Source of the DNA: JAFGCL01 sp964492335
GTDB taxonomy: Bacteria > Chloroflexota > Dehalococcoidia > UBA2247 > RBG-13-53-26
Direction of reading: 5' to 3'
DNA: 64,000 bases
Assembly: GCA_964492335.1 (NCBI GenBank)
Contig: CAZBJX010000002.1
Span: forward strand, 1-64,000
Positions 19,298-28,812 of the stretch are shown piece after piece. Below the pieces are notes generated by a model. The model made no database searches, was not told the origin of the DNA, and saw only the letters and a list, made by a program, of their open reading frames with translations. Both the position numbers and the translations under genes were made by a program. Position 1 is the stretch's first letter. Each line of letters begins with the position of its first letter.

Positions 19298-19693
19298 ATG
19301 ACTACTGATCCCATCGCTGATATGCTAACGCGGATACGCAACGTCAACATGGTCCGGCAGGAGTTTGCCATGGTGCCATGGTCCAAGGAGAAGGTGGCCG
19401 TGGCCAAGGTGCTCCGGGAAGAGGGGTTCATCCGGGATTACGATGTCCTGAGGGGCAAGCCGACCAGGACCATCAAGATATACCTCAAGTACAGGGACCG
19501 GAACCAGCCGGTTATCATGGGCCTGAAGCGGGTGAGCAAGCCCGGGCTTCGGGTCTATGTGGGCGCCTCCGAGATCCCGCGGCCCTACGGCGGGCTGGGG
19601 ATCGCCATTGTATCCACGTCCAAGGGGATCATGACCGGCTCGCAGGCGTGGAAGCAGGGCATCGGGGGCGAGCTCCTGTGCTACGTGTGGTGA
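19298..19693 (+). CDS. rpsH: 30S ribosomal protein S8
   Basis: 131 aa; central 30S assembly protein and, in E. coli, spc operon repressor. Has TDPIADMLTRIRN and the C-terminal STSKGIMTGSQA and GGELLCYVW. Confidence 0.99.
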   Translation: MTTDPIADMLTRIRNVNMVRQEFAMVPWSKEKVAVAKVLREEGFIRDYDVLRGKPTRTIKIYLKYRDRNQPVIMGLKRVSKPGLRVYVGASEIPRPYGGLGIAIVSTSKGIMTGSQAWKQGIGGELLCYVW

Positions 19694-19700
19694 TGCAAAG

Positions 19701-20252
19701 ATGTCGAGAGTAGGAAAGCTGCCGATCAAGGTGCCTGAGGTTGTGGCCGTTGAGATCAAGGGCAACGAGGTAACCGTGAAGGGCCCGAAGGGGGAGTTGC
19801 GGCGCGCGTTCGACCCCTGCATGTCGATCACCCTGGCGGAGGGCATTCTCACGGTGGCCCCGCCCGGCGATCAGCCCAGGTACGGCGCCGTGTACGGTCT
19901 GACACGGGCCCTGCTGGCCAACATGGTCCAGGGAGTGGACCAGGGCTTTGAGAAGGCCCTTGAGCTGGTGGGGGTGGGGTACCGGGTTCAGAAGACCGGT
20001 GAGAAGCTGGTCCTGCAGTGCGGCTTCTCTCACCCCGTGGAGGTGGCCCCTCCCGCAGGGGTGTCCTTCGTGGTGGACAGCCCTACCCGGGTGAAAGTGG
20101 TAGGCATCGACAAGGAGCTCGTGGGGGATGTGGCCGCCAAGCTGCGGGCCATCCGCAAGTGCGATCGGTACAAGGGCAAGGGGATCAAGTACCTCGGCGA
20201 GAAGATACGCTTGAAGCCGGGCAAGGCCGGGCGGGCGGCGGCCAAGAAGTAG
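19701..20252 (+). CDS. rplF: 50S ribosomal protein L6
   Basis: 183 aa; near the factor-binding site. Starts MSRVGKLPIKVPE and has GVGYRVQ and the C-terminal RKCDRYKGKGIKYLGEKIR. Confidence 0.99.
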   Translation: MSRVGKLPIKVPEVVAVEIKGNEVTVKGPKGELRRAFDPCMSITLAEGILTVAPPGDQPRYGAVYGLTRALLANMVQGVDQGFEKALELVGVGYRVQKTGEKLVLQCGFSHPVEVAPPAGVSFVVDSPTRVKVVGIDKELVGDVAAKLRAIRKCDRYKGKGIKYLGEKIRLKPGKAGRAAAKK

Positions 20253-20260
20253 ACAGGGTC

Positions 20261-20602
<342 letters not shown>

Positions 20603-20615
20603 AGTTGGAAGAGAG

Positions 20616-21116
20616 ATGGTACAGGAAGAACTCGAGGCGCGAGAAGAGCTAACTGAGAAAGTGATCTCCGTGAACCGGGTGGCCAAGGTCGTCAAGGGCG
20701 GCAAACACCTCAGGTTCAGCGCCCTGGTTGCCGTGGGTGATGGCAAGGGGCGTGTGGGAATAGGAATGGGGAAGGCCAACGAGGTGGCGCTGGCCATCCA
20801 GAAGGCGGGGGCGGTGGCCAGGAAGAAAATGGTCCTGGTGCCCCTGGCGGGGGCCACCATTCCCCACGAGACAGTCACCAAGTACGGAGCAGCCAGGGTC
20901 ATGCTGAAGCCGGCGGTGCCGGGGACCGGCGTGATCGCCGGCGGCACCATGCGGGCCGTCCTGGAGGCGGCCGGCGTCAGGGACATCCTGGCCAAGTGCC
21001 TGGGCACCACCAACGCCGTCAATGTGGTGAAGGCCACCATGAAGGCCCTCACCGGGCTGCGGGAGCCGGACAAGGTGGTCGCGGAGCGCAAGGGCCTGGC
21101 CGTGGCGAAAGGGTGA
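20616..21116 (+). CDS. rpsE: 30S ribosomal protein S5
   Basis: 166 aa; helps decoding fidelity. Has VISVNRVAKVVKGGKHLRF, VGIGMGKANEV and a C-terminal domain with GVRDILAKCLGT. Confidence 0.99.
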   Translation: MVQEELEAREELTEKVISVNRVAKVVKGGKHLRFSALVAVGDGKGRVGIGMGKANEVALAIQKAGAVARKKMVLVPLAGATIPHETVTKYGAARVMLKPAVPGTGVIAGGTMRAVLEAAGVRDILAKCLGTTNAVNVVKATMKALTGLREPDKVVAERKGLAVAKG

Positions 21117-21123
21117 AGCTGAA

Positions 21124-21309
21124 TTGTCCAAACTGAAGATCACCTGGGTGAAGAGCGATATCGGCTATGACAAGGGCCAGAAACAGACCATCAAGGCCCT
21201 GGGATTGCGGCGTCTCAACCAGAGCGTGAAGCACGACAACTCGCCGGCCATCCGCGGGATGGCGATGAAGGTCAAGCATCTGCTCAGAGTGGAGGAGGTG
21301 GAGGACTGA
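21124..21309 (+). CDS. rpmD: 50S ribosomal protein L30
   Basis: 61 aa. Has LKITWVKSDIGYDKGQKQT and LGLRRLNQSVKHDN. TTG start at 21124; its stop shares a base with the rplO ATG. Confidence 0.97.
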   Translation: MSKLKITWVKSDIGYDKGQKQTIKALGLRRLNQSVKHDNSPAIRGMAMKVKHLLRVEEVED

Positions 21310-21773
21310 TGCTGAGACAGAATGATCTCGCCCCGGCGCCGGGGTCCAGGCGGCCCAGGAAGCGCGTCGGCCGCGGGTGGCGCAGCGGGCACGGGCGGAC
21401 CGCCGGGAAGGGCAACAAGGGGCAGAAGAGCCGCAGCGGGCCCGGCATACACCCCTATTTCGAGGGCGGACAGCTGCCCCTGCACCGCAGGCTGCCGGGC
21501 AAGCGGGGCTTCACCAACATATTCAAGATCGAGTACTCCGTGGTCAATGTGGGGAAGCTGAACGCTTTCGCGGCGGGCAGCGTGGTGGGGCTGGAGGAGC
21601 TCCTGGACTCCAGGCTGGTGAGGTCAGCCGCCAAGCCGGTGAAGATCCTGGGCGGCGGCGATCTGGACCGGGCCCTCAAGGTGAGGGCGGACGGGTTCTC
21701 CGCGGCTGCCAGGCAGAAGATCTTGGGCGCGGGCGGCACCGTGGAGGTAGGTAGTGGAACAAAGGCAGGCTAG
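21309..21773 (+). CDS. rplO: 50S ribosomal protein L15
   Basis: 154 aa. Has the basic Gly-rich RKRVGRGWRSGHGRTAGKG, GQKSRSG and RRLPGKRGF. ATG 21309. Last 20 bases overlap secY. Confidence 0.99.
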   Translation: MLRQNDLAPAPGSRRPRKRVGRGWRSGHGRTAGKGNKGQKSRSGPGIHPYFEGGQLPLHRRLPGKRGFTNIFKIEYSVVNVGKLNAFAAGSVVGLEELLDSRLVRSAAKPVKILGGGDLDRALKVRADGFSAAARQKILGAGGTVEVGSGTKAG

Positions 21774-23076
21774 ACCACGTCTCATCCAGGCGATGATCGA
21801 CGCGTTCAGTCTGCCTGATCTGCGTGGCAAGCTGCTTTTCACCCTCCTCATTCTGGTCATCTTCCGGTTCGTGGCCCAGATCCCCGTGCCGGGCGCCAAT
21901 CCGGCCGCCATGGCCAGGGTGCTGGAGAGCAATTCCCTGTACGGGATGCTGAACCTGTTCAGCGGCGGGGCCATGAAGAGCTTCAGCGTGCTGGCCATGG
22001 GGGTCTATCCCTACATCACCGCCACCATAGTGATGCAGCTGCTGCAGCCGGTGATCCCCCAGCTGATGGCCCTGGCCAGGGAGGGCGAAGCCGGCCGGAA
22101 CAAGATCAACCTGTACACCCACTGGCTGGCGGTGCCGCTGGCGGCACTGCAGGGGTATGGCCAGGTGGTAATGCTGAGCCGGGAGGCCGTGGACATCGGC
22201 GGCAAGACGGTGTACGCCGTGGAGCCCGGGGGCCCGCTGGGCTGGGCGGCCATAATCCTGGCCATGGTGGCCGGGACCATGTTCCTGGTGTGGCTGGGCG
22301 AGCTCATTACCGAGAGAGGAATCGGCAACGGGGTGTCCATCATCATCTTCGGCGGTATCGTGGCCGGGATGCCCCAGATGGTAGGCCAGGGCGGGCTGGC
22401 CTGGTCGGACGACAAGTGGGGGATCATCGGTTTCGCCATCCTGGCCCTGCTGACGGTGCTGGCCATCGTCATCTTCACCGAGGCGGCCCGGCGGATCCCG
22501 GTGCACTACTCCAAGAGCGTGTTCCGCGGCCGCAGGATGTACCGCCAGTCCGGGTCGACCCACATACCGCTGAAGGTCAACCAGGCCGGCATGATCCCCC
22601 TCATCTTCGCCATGTCGCTGGTGATGCTCCCGGGGATCATCGCCAGCTATTTCGGCTCCAGCGCCAATGACGGCTCGGTGGCCCATTTCCTGCGCTTCTG
22701 GGACAGCCACTGGAGCTACTGGATAGTGTACTTCCTGCTTGTAGTGGGCTTCACCTTCTTCTATACTATAGTCGTCTTCGAGCAGATGAACCTGGCCGAA
22801 ACCCTCCAGAAGCAGGGCGGCTTCATACCGGGGGTGAGGCCCGGGCCGAACACCGCCGCCTATCTCAGCCAGGTAATGACCCGCATCACGTGGGCGGGGG
22901 CGCTGTTCCTGGCCATGGTGGCGGTCCTGCCGTATATCGCGCGGGTGTTGACCGATGTGAAGGTAGTGGTCCTGTCCAGCACGGCCCTGCTGATCATGGT
23001 GGGCGTGGCCCTGGATACGATGAAGCAGCTGGAGGCGCAGCTGCTGATGCGGCGTTATGAAGGCTTTCTGAAGTGA
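21754..23076 (+). CDS. secY: Protein translocase subunit SecY
   Basis: Channel of the Sec translocon, 440 aa, ten predicted membrane helices. Visible motifs include the first helix ILVIFRFVAQIPVPG, GVYPYITATIVMQLL, GNGVSIIIFGGI and the cytoplasmic IPGVRPG region near the end. The GTG at 21754 lies inside rplO. Confidence 0.98.
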   Translation: MEQRQARPRLIQAMIDAFSLPDLRGKLLFTLLILVIFRFVAQIPVPGANPAAMARVLESNSLYGMLNLFSGGAMKSFSVLAMGVYPYITATIVMQLLQPVIPQLMALAREGEAGRNKINLYTHWLAVPLAALQGYGQVVMLSREAVDIGGKTVYAVEPGGPLGWAAIILAMVAGTMFLVWLGELITERGIGNGVSIIIFGGIVAGMPQMVGQGGLAWSDDKWGIIGFAILALLTVLAIVIFTEAARRIPVHYSKSVFRGRRMYRQSGSTHIPLKVNQAGMIPLIFAMSLVMLPGIIASYFGSSANDGSVAHFLRFWDSHWSYWIVYFLLVVGFTFFYTIVVFEQMNLAETLQKQGGFIPGVRPGPNTAAYLSQVMTRITWAGALFLAMVAVLPYIARVLTDVKVVVLSSTALLIMVGVALDTMKQLEAQLLMRRYEGFLK

Positions 23077-23092
23077 TGTTTTAGGGGGACCG

Positions 23093-23746
23093 ATGAAACT
23101 GATTCTACTGGGCGCTCCGGGTTCAGGCAAAGGAACTCAGGCGGAGAGGATAGCGGAGATGACCGGCATCATGCACGTGTCCTCCGGCGACCTGTTCCGC
23201 AAGGCTGAGAAGGACGGCACCGATCTGGGCAAGCTGGCCAAGTCCTACATGGAGAAGGGCCAGCTGGTGCCGGACGAGGTCGTTGTGAAGATGGTCCTGG
23301 AGCATATTTCCGGCAACAAGCAGGGGTTCCTTCTGGATGGGTTTCCCCGGACCATCGAGCAGGCGAAGGCGCTGGACAGGGCTTTCGAGAAGGACCCGAT
23401 GGACAGGGCCATCCTGATCGATGTCAGCCGGGACGAGCTGCTGCGGCGGCTGACGGGGCGGTGGGTATGCCGCAAGTGCCAGAAGCCGTACCACATGGTA
23501 TCTTCCCCGCCGAAGGTAGCCGGCAAGTGCGACGCCTGTGGCGGCGAGCTCTACCAGCGAGCGGACGACACTATGGAGACGGCCCAGAACCGGCTGGAGG
23601 TGTACAACAACCAGACCGCTCCGCTGATAGACTACTACCGCAAGCAGGGCAAGCTGCTGGAGCTCAATGGCGAGAGGCCCATCGAGGAGGTGAGCCGGGA
23701 GCTCTTGCAGAAGCTGGGCTGGAAAAAGGATGGCGATAGTCATTAA
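23093..23746 (+). CDS. adk: Adenylate kinase (zinc LID type)
   Basis: Interconverts AMP, ADP and ATP. 217 aa with P-loop GAPGSGKGTQ, DGFPRT and a long LID carrying two Cys pairs (CRKC and CDAC), a structural zinc site as in Gram-positive enzymes. 16 bases after secY; its end overlaps map by 17 bases. Confidence 0.99.
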   Translation: MKLILLGAPGSGKGTQAERIAEMTGIMHVSSGDLFRKAEKDGTDLGKLAKSYMEKGQLVPDEVVVKMVLEHISGNKQGFLLDGFPRTIEQAKALDRAFEKDPMDRAILIDVSRDELLRRLTGRWVCRKCQKPYHMVSSPPKVAGKCDACGGELYQRADDTMETAQNRLEVYNNQTAPLIDYYRKQGKLLELNGERPIEEVSRELLQKLGWKKDGDSH

Positions 23747-24479
23747 GTCCCCCGAGGAAATCGAGGCCATGAGGCAGAGCGGCCGAATTGTGGCCAGGGT
23801 GCTTCAGAGGCTGGCCGATGAGGTCCGGCCGGGGATCAGGACCCGGGACCTGGACGCGGCCTGCGTGGACGAGCTGTCCAGGCAGGGTGCGGAATCCTCG
23901 TTCCTGAACTACCACGGCTATCCGGCGCATATATGCACCTCGGTCAACGATGAGGTAGTGCACGGGATCCCGGGCGACCGTGTGCTCCGCGAAGGAGACA
24001 TAGTGTCCATCGACGTGGGGGTCAAGTTCAGGGGCTTCCAGGGCGATGCGGCCATCACGGTGGGCGTCGGCGAAATCAGCCGCGAAGCCCGGAGACTGAT
24101 CGAGGTTACCCGGGCGGCGCTGGATGCCGGGATAGCGGCGGCCAGGCGGGGTGTCCGCCTGGGTGAAATATCGGCGGCCGTGCAGGAGCACGTGGAGGCC
24201 AACGGGTTTTCGGTGGTAAGGGAGTACACCGGCCATGGCATAGGCCGCGAAATGCACGAGGACCCGCAGATCCCCAACTTCGGGGATCGGAGCCAGGGGC
24301 CCTGGCTGCGGCAAGGAATGACCCTGGCCTTAGAGCCCATGGTGAACGCGGGCGACTGGCAGACCAGGGTGCGGGACGATCGCTGGACGGTGGTTACCGC
24401 GGACGGCAGCCTTTCGGCGCACTTCGAGCATACCATCGCAGTGACCAACGGCCAGGCTGAGATTCTGACGGCGCTCTGA
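23730..24479 (+). CDS. map: Type I methionine aminopeptidase
   Basis: Removes initiator methionine. 249 aa with the pita-bread metal ligands in IDVGVKFRGFQGDA (two Asp), TGHGIGREMHE (His), LALEPM (Glu) and FEHTIAV (Glu). ATG 23730 overlaps adk. Confidence 0.98.
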   Translation: MAIVIKSPEEIEAMRQSGRIVARVLQRLADEVRPGIRTRDLDAACVDELSRQGAESSFLNYHGYPAHICTSVNDEVVHGIPGDRVLREGDIVSIDVGVKFRGFQGDAAITVGVGEISREARRLIEVTRAALDAGIAAARRGVRLGEISAAVQEHVEANGFSVVREYTGHGIGREMHEDPQIPNFGDRSQGPWLRQGMTLALEPMVNAGDWQTRVRDDRWTVVTADGSLSAHFEHTIAVTNGQAEILTAL

Positions 24480-24489
24480 AGAGGCGGGT

Positions 24490-24708
24490 ATGGTCAAGAA
24501 GGAAAGGATAGAAGTCGAGGGCAAGGTGCAGGAGTGCCTGCCCAATGCCATGTTCCGCGTGGAGATGGCCAACGGGCATATGGTGCTGGCCCATATTTCC
24601 GGGCGGATGAGACGCCATTTCATCAAGATCCTGCCCGGGGACACGGTGCGGGTGGAGCTGTCCCCCTACGACCTGGAGCGGGGCAGGGTGGTCTACCGGT
24701 TCAAGTAG
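24490..24708 (+). CDS. infA: Translation initiation factor IF-1
   Basis: 72 aa OB-fold factor covering the A site. Has KVQECLPNAMFRVEMANGH, HISGRMRRHFIKILPGD and a DLERGRVVYRFK end. Confidence 0.98.
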   Translation: MVKKERIEVEGKVQECLPNAMFRVEMANGHMVLAHISGRMRRHFIKILPGDTVRVELSPYDLERGRVVYRFK

Positions 24709-24729
24709 TGAGTGAGTGGAGACGGGAAC

Positions 24730-24843
24730 GTGAAGGTTAGAGCTTCGGTGAAACGCCGCTGCAGCAAGTGCAAGGTGGTCAAGCGCAAGGGGGCGGTGCG
24801 GGTGATCTGCTCCAATCCCAGGCACAAGCAGAGACAAGGCTAG
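24730..24843 (+). CDS. rpmJ: 50S ribosomal protein L36
   Basis: 37 aa, starting GTG 24730 (MKVRASVKRRC) with zinc ligands in CSKCKVV, a later Cys and His of CSNPRHKQRQG. This is the cysteine-containing form. It lies in the usual place between infA and rpsM. Confidence 0.97.
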   Translation: MKVRASVKRRCSKCKVVKRKGAVRVICSNPRHKQRQG

Positions 24844-24856
24844 AGCGGAGGTCCGA

Positions 24857-25246
24857 GTGGCGCGTATATCAGGTGTCGACATCCCGGCCAACAAGTGCAT
24901 TGAGGTGAGCCTCTCATATATCTATGGCATCGGGTCTTCGACGAGCCGGAAGATACTGGCACAGACCGGGATCGATGCGGCCAAGAAGGCCAGGGAGCTG
25001 ACGGAAGAAGAGGTCTCGCGTCTTCGCGAGGTCATCGACAAAGAGTACAGGGTGGAAGGCGACCTGAGGAAGGAGATTGGCACCAACATTGCCCGTCTCA
25101 CGGAGATCGGGTCCTATCGCGGCCTGAGGCACCGGCGGCGGCTGCCGGCGCGCGGGCAGCGCACCCGGACCAATGCCAGGACCCGGCGCGGGGCGCGCCA
25201 GACCGTGGCCGGTAGAGGCAGACGCCGCGGCACCGCCAAGAAATAG
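24857..25246 (+). CDS. rpsM: 30S ribosomal protein S13
   Basis: 129 aa; head protein contacting tRNA and the 50S. Has RISGVDIPANKCIEVSLSYI, GIGSSTSRKIL and RGLRHRRRLPARGQRTRTNA. GTG start at 24857. Confidence 0.99.
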   Translation: MARISGVDIPANKCIEVSLSYIYGIGSSTSRKILAQTGIDAAKKARELTEEEVSRLREVIDKEYRVEGDLRKEIGTNIARLTEIGSYRGLRHRRRLPARGQRTRTNARTRRGARQTVAGRGRRRGTAKK

Positions 25247-25255
25247 GAGATACTG

Positions 25256-25627
25256 ATGGCCAGGAAGAAAGAGAAGAAGTCGATACCGCAGGGTAGGGCG
25301 TACATCCACTCTACCTTCAACAATGTCATCGTGACGCTGACGGACCTGTCCGGCAATGTCATATCGTGGGGCAGCTCCGGCTCGGCGGGGTTCAAGGGGT
25401 CCCGTAAGGGCACACCGTATGCCGCCCAGATGGCGGCGGAGGGCGCTGCCAGGAAGGCCAAGGAGCATGGGCTGCGGCAGGTGGAGGTGCTTGTCAGGGG
25501 GCCTGGTGGCGGGAGGGAAGCCGCCATACGTTCGCTGCAGATTGCCGGGCTGACCATTACCAGTATCAGGGACGTAACACCGATACCCCACAACGGGTGT
25601 CGACCTCCAAAGAGAAGGAGGGTGTAG
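25256..25627 (+). CDS. rpsK: 30S ribosomal protein S11
   Basis: 123 aa; platform protein. Has YIHSTFNNVIVTLTD, GSRKGTPYAAQ and the end DVTPIPHNGCRPPKRRRV. Confidence 0.99.
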   Translation: MARKKEKKSIPQGRAYIHSTFNNVIVTLTDLSGNVISWGSSGSAGFKGSRKGTPYAAQMAAEGAARKAKEHGLRQVEVLVRGPGGGREAAIRSLQIAGLTITSIRDVTPIPHNGCRPPKRRRV

Positions 25628-25633
25628 AGGAGT

Positions 25634-26266
25634 ATGGGACGCTACACTGGACCAGTCTGCCGGCTGTGCCGCCGTGTCGGCGAGAAGCTGATGCTGAAGG
25701 GCGACAGGTGTGAGTCCGCCAAGTGCGCCATAGAGAAGAAGGCGGCCGCGGCCGGCCCGCGGAGCCGGGGCAGGCGCCCCCCCAAGCTTTCTGATTACGG
25801 GCTGAGGCTGCGCGAGAAACAGAAGGCCAGGTACAGTTACGGGGTGCTGGAGCGCCAGTTCAGGCGGACCTTCGCCCAGGCCGAGAAGACCACCGGGATG
25901 AAGGGAGAGACGCTGGCCCAACTGCTGGAGAGACGCCTGGACAACACCGTCTACCGCATGGGCTACGCCGATTCCCGCAGCGCGGCCAGGCAACTGGTCC
26001 GCCACGGCCACGTGACGGTCAACGGCCGCAAGGTGGATATCCCGTCCTACGTTGTCAAGCCCGGTGACGCCATTGCCTGGAAGCCGACCAGTGTCAACAA
26101 GGCCCTGTACAACCGGGCCATGGAGCGCATAGATGCCAGGGTCATCCCGGCCTGGCTGGCCGTGGACAGGAGTGACCTGTCCGGCCAGGTACTGAGCCTT
26201 CCCGTTGCAGAGGAAATCACGACCAAGTTCGACAAGAAAATGGTCGTGGAGCACTACTCCCGGTAG
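25634..26266 (+). CDS. rpsD: 30S ribosomal protein S4 (zinc form)
   Basis: 210 aa; primary 16S binder. N-terminal cysteines in CRLCRR and C-x4-C (GDRCESAKC) form a zinc knuckle; an S4 RNA-binding domain follows with SRSAARQLVRHGHVTVNG. Confidence 0.99.
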   Translation: MGRYTGPVCRLCRRVGEKLMLKGDRCESAKCAIEKKAAAAGPRSRGRRPPKLSDYGLRLREKQKARYSYGVLERQFRRTFAQAEKTTGMKGETLAQLLERRLDNTVYRMGYADSRSAARQLVRHGHVTVNGRKVDIPSYVVKPGDAIAWKPTSVNKALYNRAMERIDARVIPAWLAVDRSDLSGQVLSLPVAEEITTKFDKKMVVEHYSR

Positions 26267-26287
26267 CCTTGAAAGGAGGCGGTCGCT

Positions 26288-27238
26288 TTGTCGCACCTGG
26301 TGACACCAAGAGTCGAGTGTGTTGAGAGCGAAGGCAGCCACGGGCGATTCGTGGCTGAACCGCTGGACAGAGGATTTGGCATCACGATCGGCAATGCCCT
26401 GCGGCGCGTCCTGCTGGGATCGCTGCGCGGGGCCGCCGTGACCTGGGTCAGGATCGAAGGGATTCAGCATGAGTTCTCCACCATTGATCACATGAAAGAA
26501 GATGCCACCGAGTTCCTGCTGAATATCAAGGGCCTGCGGTTCCGGCCCCTGACGGGGCAGGAGGGGCGCCTGGTCCTCGAGGTCGAGGGGGAGAGAGAGG
26601 TCCGGGCCGGCGATATCAAGTCCTCCACCGACTTCGAGATCGCCAACCCCGATCTGTATCTGGCCACCCTGGATTCGCCCAGGGCCAAGCTGTACGTGGA
26701 GCTCAATGTGGGCGTGGGCAAGGGCTATGTGCCGGCCGGCCACGGGGACGGGCTGCCGATAGGCACCATCCCGGTGGATGCCATCTACACTCCGGTGCAG
26801 AAGGTGAGCTACTCCGTGGAGCCCGTGCGCACCGGGGAGTACATCGGCTACGAGAAGCTCCTGATGGATGTCTGGACTGACGGGACCATGTCGGCGGCTG
26901 AGGCGCTCTCCCAGAGCTCGCAGATACTGAAGGACCAGTTCGCCACGTTCCTGGCGGTGGTGCAGGCCGGCGCCAGGGATGCCGGCGGCCCGCCGGCGGC
27001 GGCCCTCGGCGTGTCCACCGAGCAGTACGAGATGCCGCTGGAGAAGCTGGGGCTTTCCCCGCGGGTGTTCAACTGCCTCAGAAGGAACAAGATCACCAAG
27101 GTGGGAGAGCTGCTGGAGAAGACCGAGCGGGACCTGATGGCGATGAAGAAGCTGGGGAAGAAGTCCCTGGAGGAGCTGACTCTCCAGTTGCAGGAAAGAG
27201 GGTTGTCCCTGATGGCGGAAGAAGGCAATGAGACATAA
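26288..27238 (+). CDS. rpoA: RNA polymerase alpha subunit
   Basis: 316 aa. The N-terminal assembly domain (GFGITIGNALRRVLLGSLRG) and the C-terminal domain (LGLSPRVFNCLRRNKI, KKLGKKSLEEL) are both complete. The TTG at 26288 lies 8 bases after AAAGGAGG. Overlaps rplQ by 11 bases. Confidence 0.98.
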   Translation: MSHLVTPRVECVESEGSHGRFVAEPLDRGFGITIGNALRRVLLGSLRGAAVTWVRIEGIQHEFSTIDHMKEDATEFLLNIKGLRFRPLTGQEGRLVLEVEGEREVRAGDIKSSTDFEIANPDLYLATLDSPRAKLYVELNVGVGKGYVPAGHGDGLPIGTIPVDAIYTPVQKVSYSVEPVRTGEYIGYEKLLMDVWTDGTMSAAEALSQSSQILKDQFATFLAVVQAGARDAGGPPAAALGVSTEQYEMPLEKLGLSPRVFNCLRRNKITKVGELLEKTERDLMAMKKLGKKSLEELTLQLQERGLSLMAEEGNET

Positions 27239-27581
27239 AGTAGGGGGACGGGGGCTGTCGAGGCCCACCGGCCACAGGTTGTCCCTGTACCGCAACCTCA
27301 CCACGGAGCTGCTGGTACACGAGCGGATTGTCACCACGGTGGCCAAGGCCAAGCAAGTCCGGGGCATAGCGGAGAAGGTCATAACCCTGGGCAAGGAAGG
27401 CACCCTGCACTCGCGCCGGCAGGCGCTGGTGCTGGTCCACGACAAGAAGGTCGTGGACAAGGCCTTTGACCAGCTGGCCAAGAAGTACGCGGACCGCAGG
27501 GGGGGCTACACGCGGGTCCTCAAGCTGGGGCCCCGCAGGGGGGATGCGGCCCCCATGGCCATCATCGAGCTGGTGGAGTAG
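27228..27581 (+). CDS. rplQ: 50S ribosomal protein L17
   Basis: 117 aa; near the tunnel exit. Starts MRHKVGGRGLSRPTGHR and has LFVHERI-type LLVHERIVTT and GGYTRVLKLGPRRGDAA. Confidence 0.99.
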   Translation: MRHKVGGRGLSRPTGHRLSLYRNLTTELLVHERIVTTVAKAKQVRGIAEKVITLGKEGTLHSRRQALVLVHDKKVVDKAFDQLAKKYADRRGGYTRVLKLGPRRGDAAPMAIIELVE

Positions 27582-27631
27582 GACAGGCCGGGGAGCGGGA
27601 GATTCGCGATTCAGGCGGGCCCGGCAGAGTT

Positions 27632-28381
27632 GTGTTGATCATGGAGTACGACGGGACGAGGTATCACGGTTCGCAGTACCAGGCCAACGCCTCGACCATT
27701 CAGGGCGAGACGGAGGCTGCTCTCTGCCGGCTTACCGGAGAGAAGTCCCGCGTCTCAATGGCCAGCCGCACCGATGCCGGCGTCCACGCCGGGGGGCAGG
27801 TGGCCAGCTTCGCGTCGGGGGCCTCGTTTGCCCCCCGGACCTGGGTGGACGGCCTGAACCACTACCTGCCGGGGGACATCGCCGTCAGGGCCGCTTACCG
27901 GGTGGAGGAGGGGTTCGACGTGCGGCGGCAGGCGTTGAGCCGCCAGTACCGCTATCACATCCTCAACCGTGGCGCCCCGTCGCCGCTCCTGCGGCATCTC
28001 TGCGAACAGGTGCCGCATCCCCTGGACAGCGAGGCCATGGAGGCCGCGTGCTCGGGGCTGGTGGGGGAGCACGATTTCGCCCCCTTCGCGCCCCGGAGCT
28101 ACGCGCGCTCCACGCGGCGCCGGGTGCTCAGGGCGGGGGTCCGCCGCCGGCGGGACCTGGTGACTTTCACGATGGAGGCCACGTCCTTCCTGCCCCACCA
28201 GGTCCGCAACACCGTGGGGGGGTTGATCAAGGTTGGGTTGCACAGGATGAGCGCGGAGGACTTCAGAGAGCAGTCCACGCGGGGGGAGGCCGGGACCATG
28301 GGGCCGACGGCGCCGGCGCGGGGACTGTGCCTGATGAACGTCAGCTATCGCGGGTTCCCCCCTTCTGAGGAGATATCATGA
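27632..28381 (+). CDS. truA: tRNA pseudouridine synthase A
   Basis: Isomerises uridines 38-40 in tRNA anticodon arms. 249 aa with EYDGTRYHGSQ, the catalytic Asp in SRTDAGVHA and the C-terminal FLPHQVRNTVGGL. GTG 27632; overlaps rplM by 4 bases. truA after rplQ is the usual order. Confidence 0.97.
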   Translation: MLIMEYDGTRYHGSQYQANASTIQGETEAALCRLTGEKSRVSMASRTDAGVHAGGQVASFASGASFAPRTWVDGLNHYLPGDIAVRAAYRVEEGFDVRRQALSRQYRYHILNRGAPSPLLRHLCEQVPHPLDSEAMEAACSGLVGEHDFAPFAPRSYARSTRRRVLRAGVRRRRDLVTFTMEATSFLPHQVRNTVGGLIKVGLHRMSAEDFREQSTRGEAGTMGPTAPARGLCLMNVSYRGFPPSEEIS

Positions 28382-28812
28382 CCTACAGCGTTAAGGCATC
28401 CGAAGTCAAGCGCCGGTGGCATGTCATCGACGCTTCAGGGAAGACCCTGGGGAGGCTGGCCACCGACGTGGCCAGGCTGCTGGAAGGCAAGCACAAGGTG
28501 GTCTACTCGCCCCATGCCGATGTCGGCGATTTCGTGGTGGTGGTCAACGCCTCCAGGATACGAGTCACCGGCAAGAAGACCAGGGACAAGATATACCGAC
28601 ACCATAGCAACTACCCCGGCGGATTGAAGAGCATCGCCTACGGCGAAATGGTGGCGCGGCACCCCGCCCGCCCGCTGGAGATTGCGGTCAAGGGCATGCT
28701 TCCCCACAACACCAGGGGGCGGACCATGTTCCGAAGGTTGAAGGTGTACGCCGGGAGCACTCATCCCCATGAGGCCCAGGTGAAGGGCACAACGGAGGCG
28801 TCAAGTGGCTGA
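28378..28812 (+). CDS. rplM: 50S ribosomal protein L13
   Basis: 144 aa; early assembly protein. Has WHVIDASGKTLGRLATDVA, KIYRHHSNYPGGLK and MLPHNTRGRTMFRRLKVY. Its end overlaps rpsI by 8 bases. Confidence 0.99.
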   Translation: MTYSVKASEVKRRWHVIDASGKTLGRLATDVARLLEGKHKVVYSPHADVGDFVVVVNASRIRVTGKKTRDKIYRHHSNYPGGLKSIAYGEMVARHPARPLEIAVKGMLPHNTRGRTMFRRLKVYAGSTHPHEAQVKGTTEASSG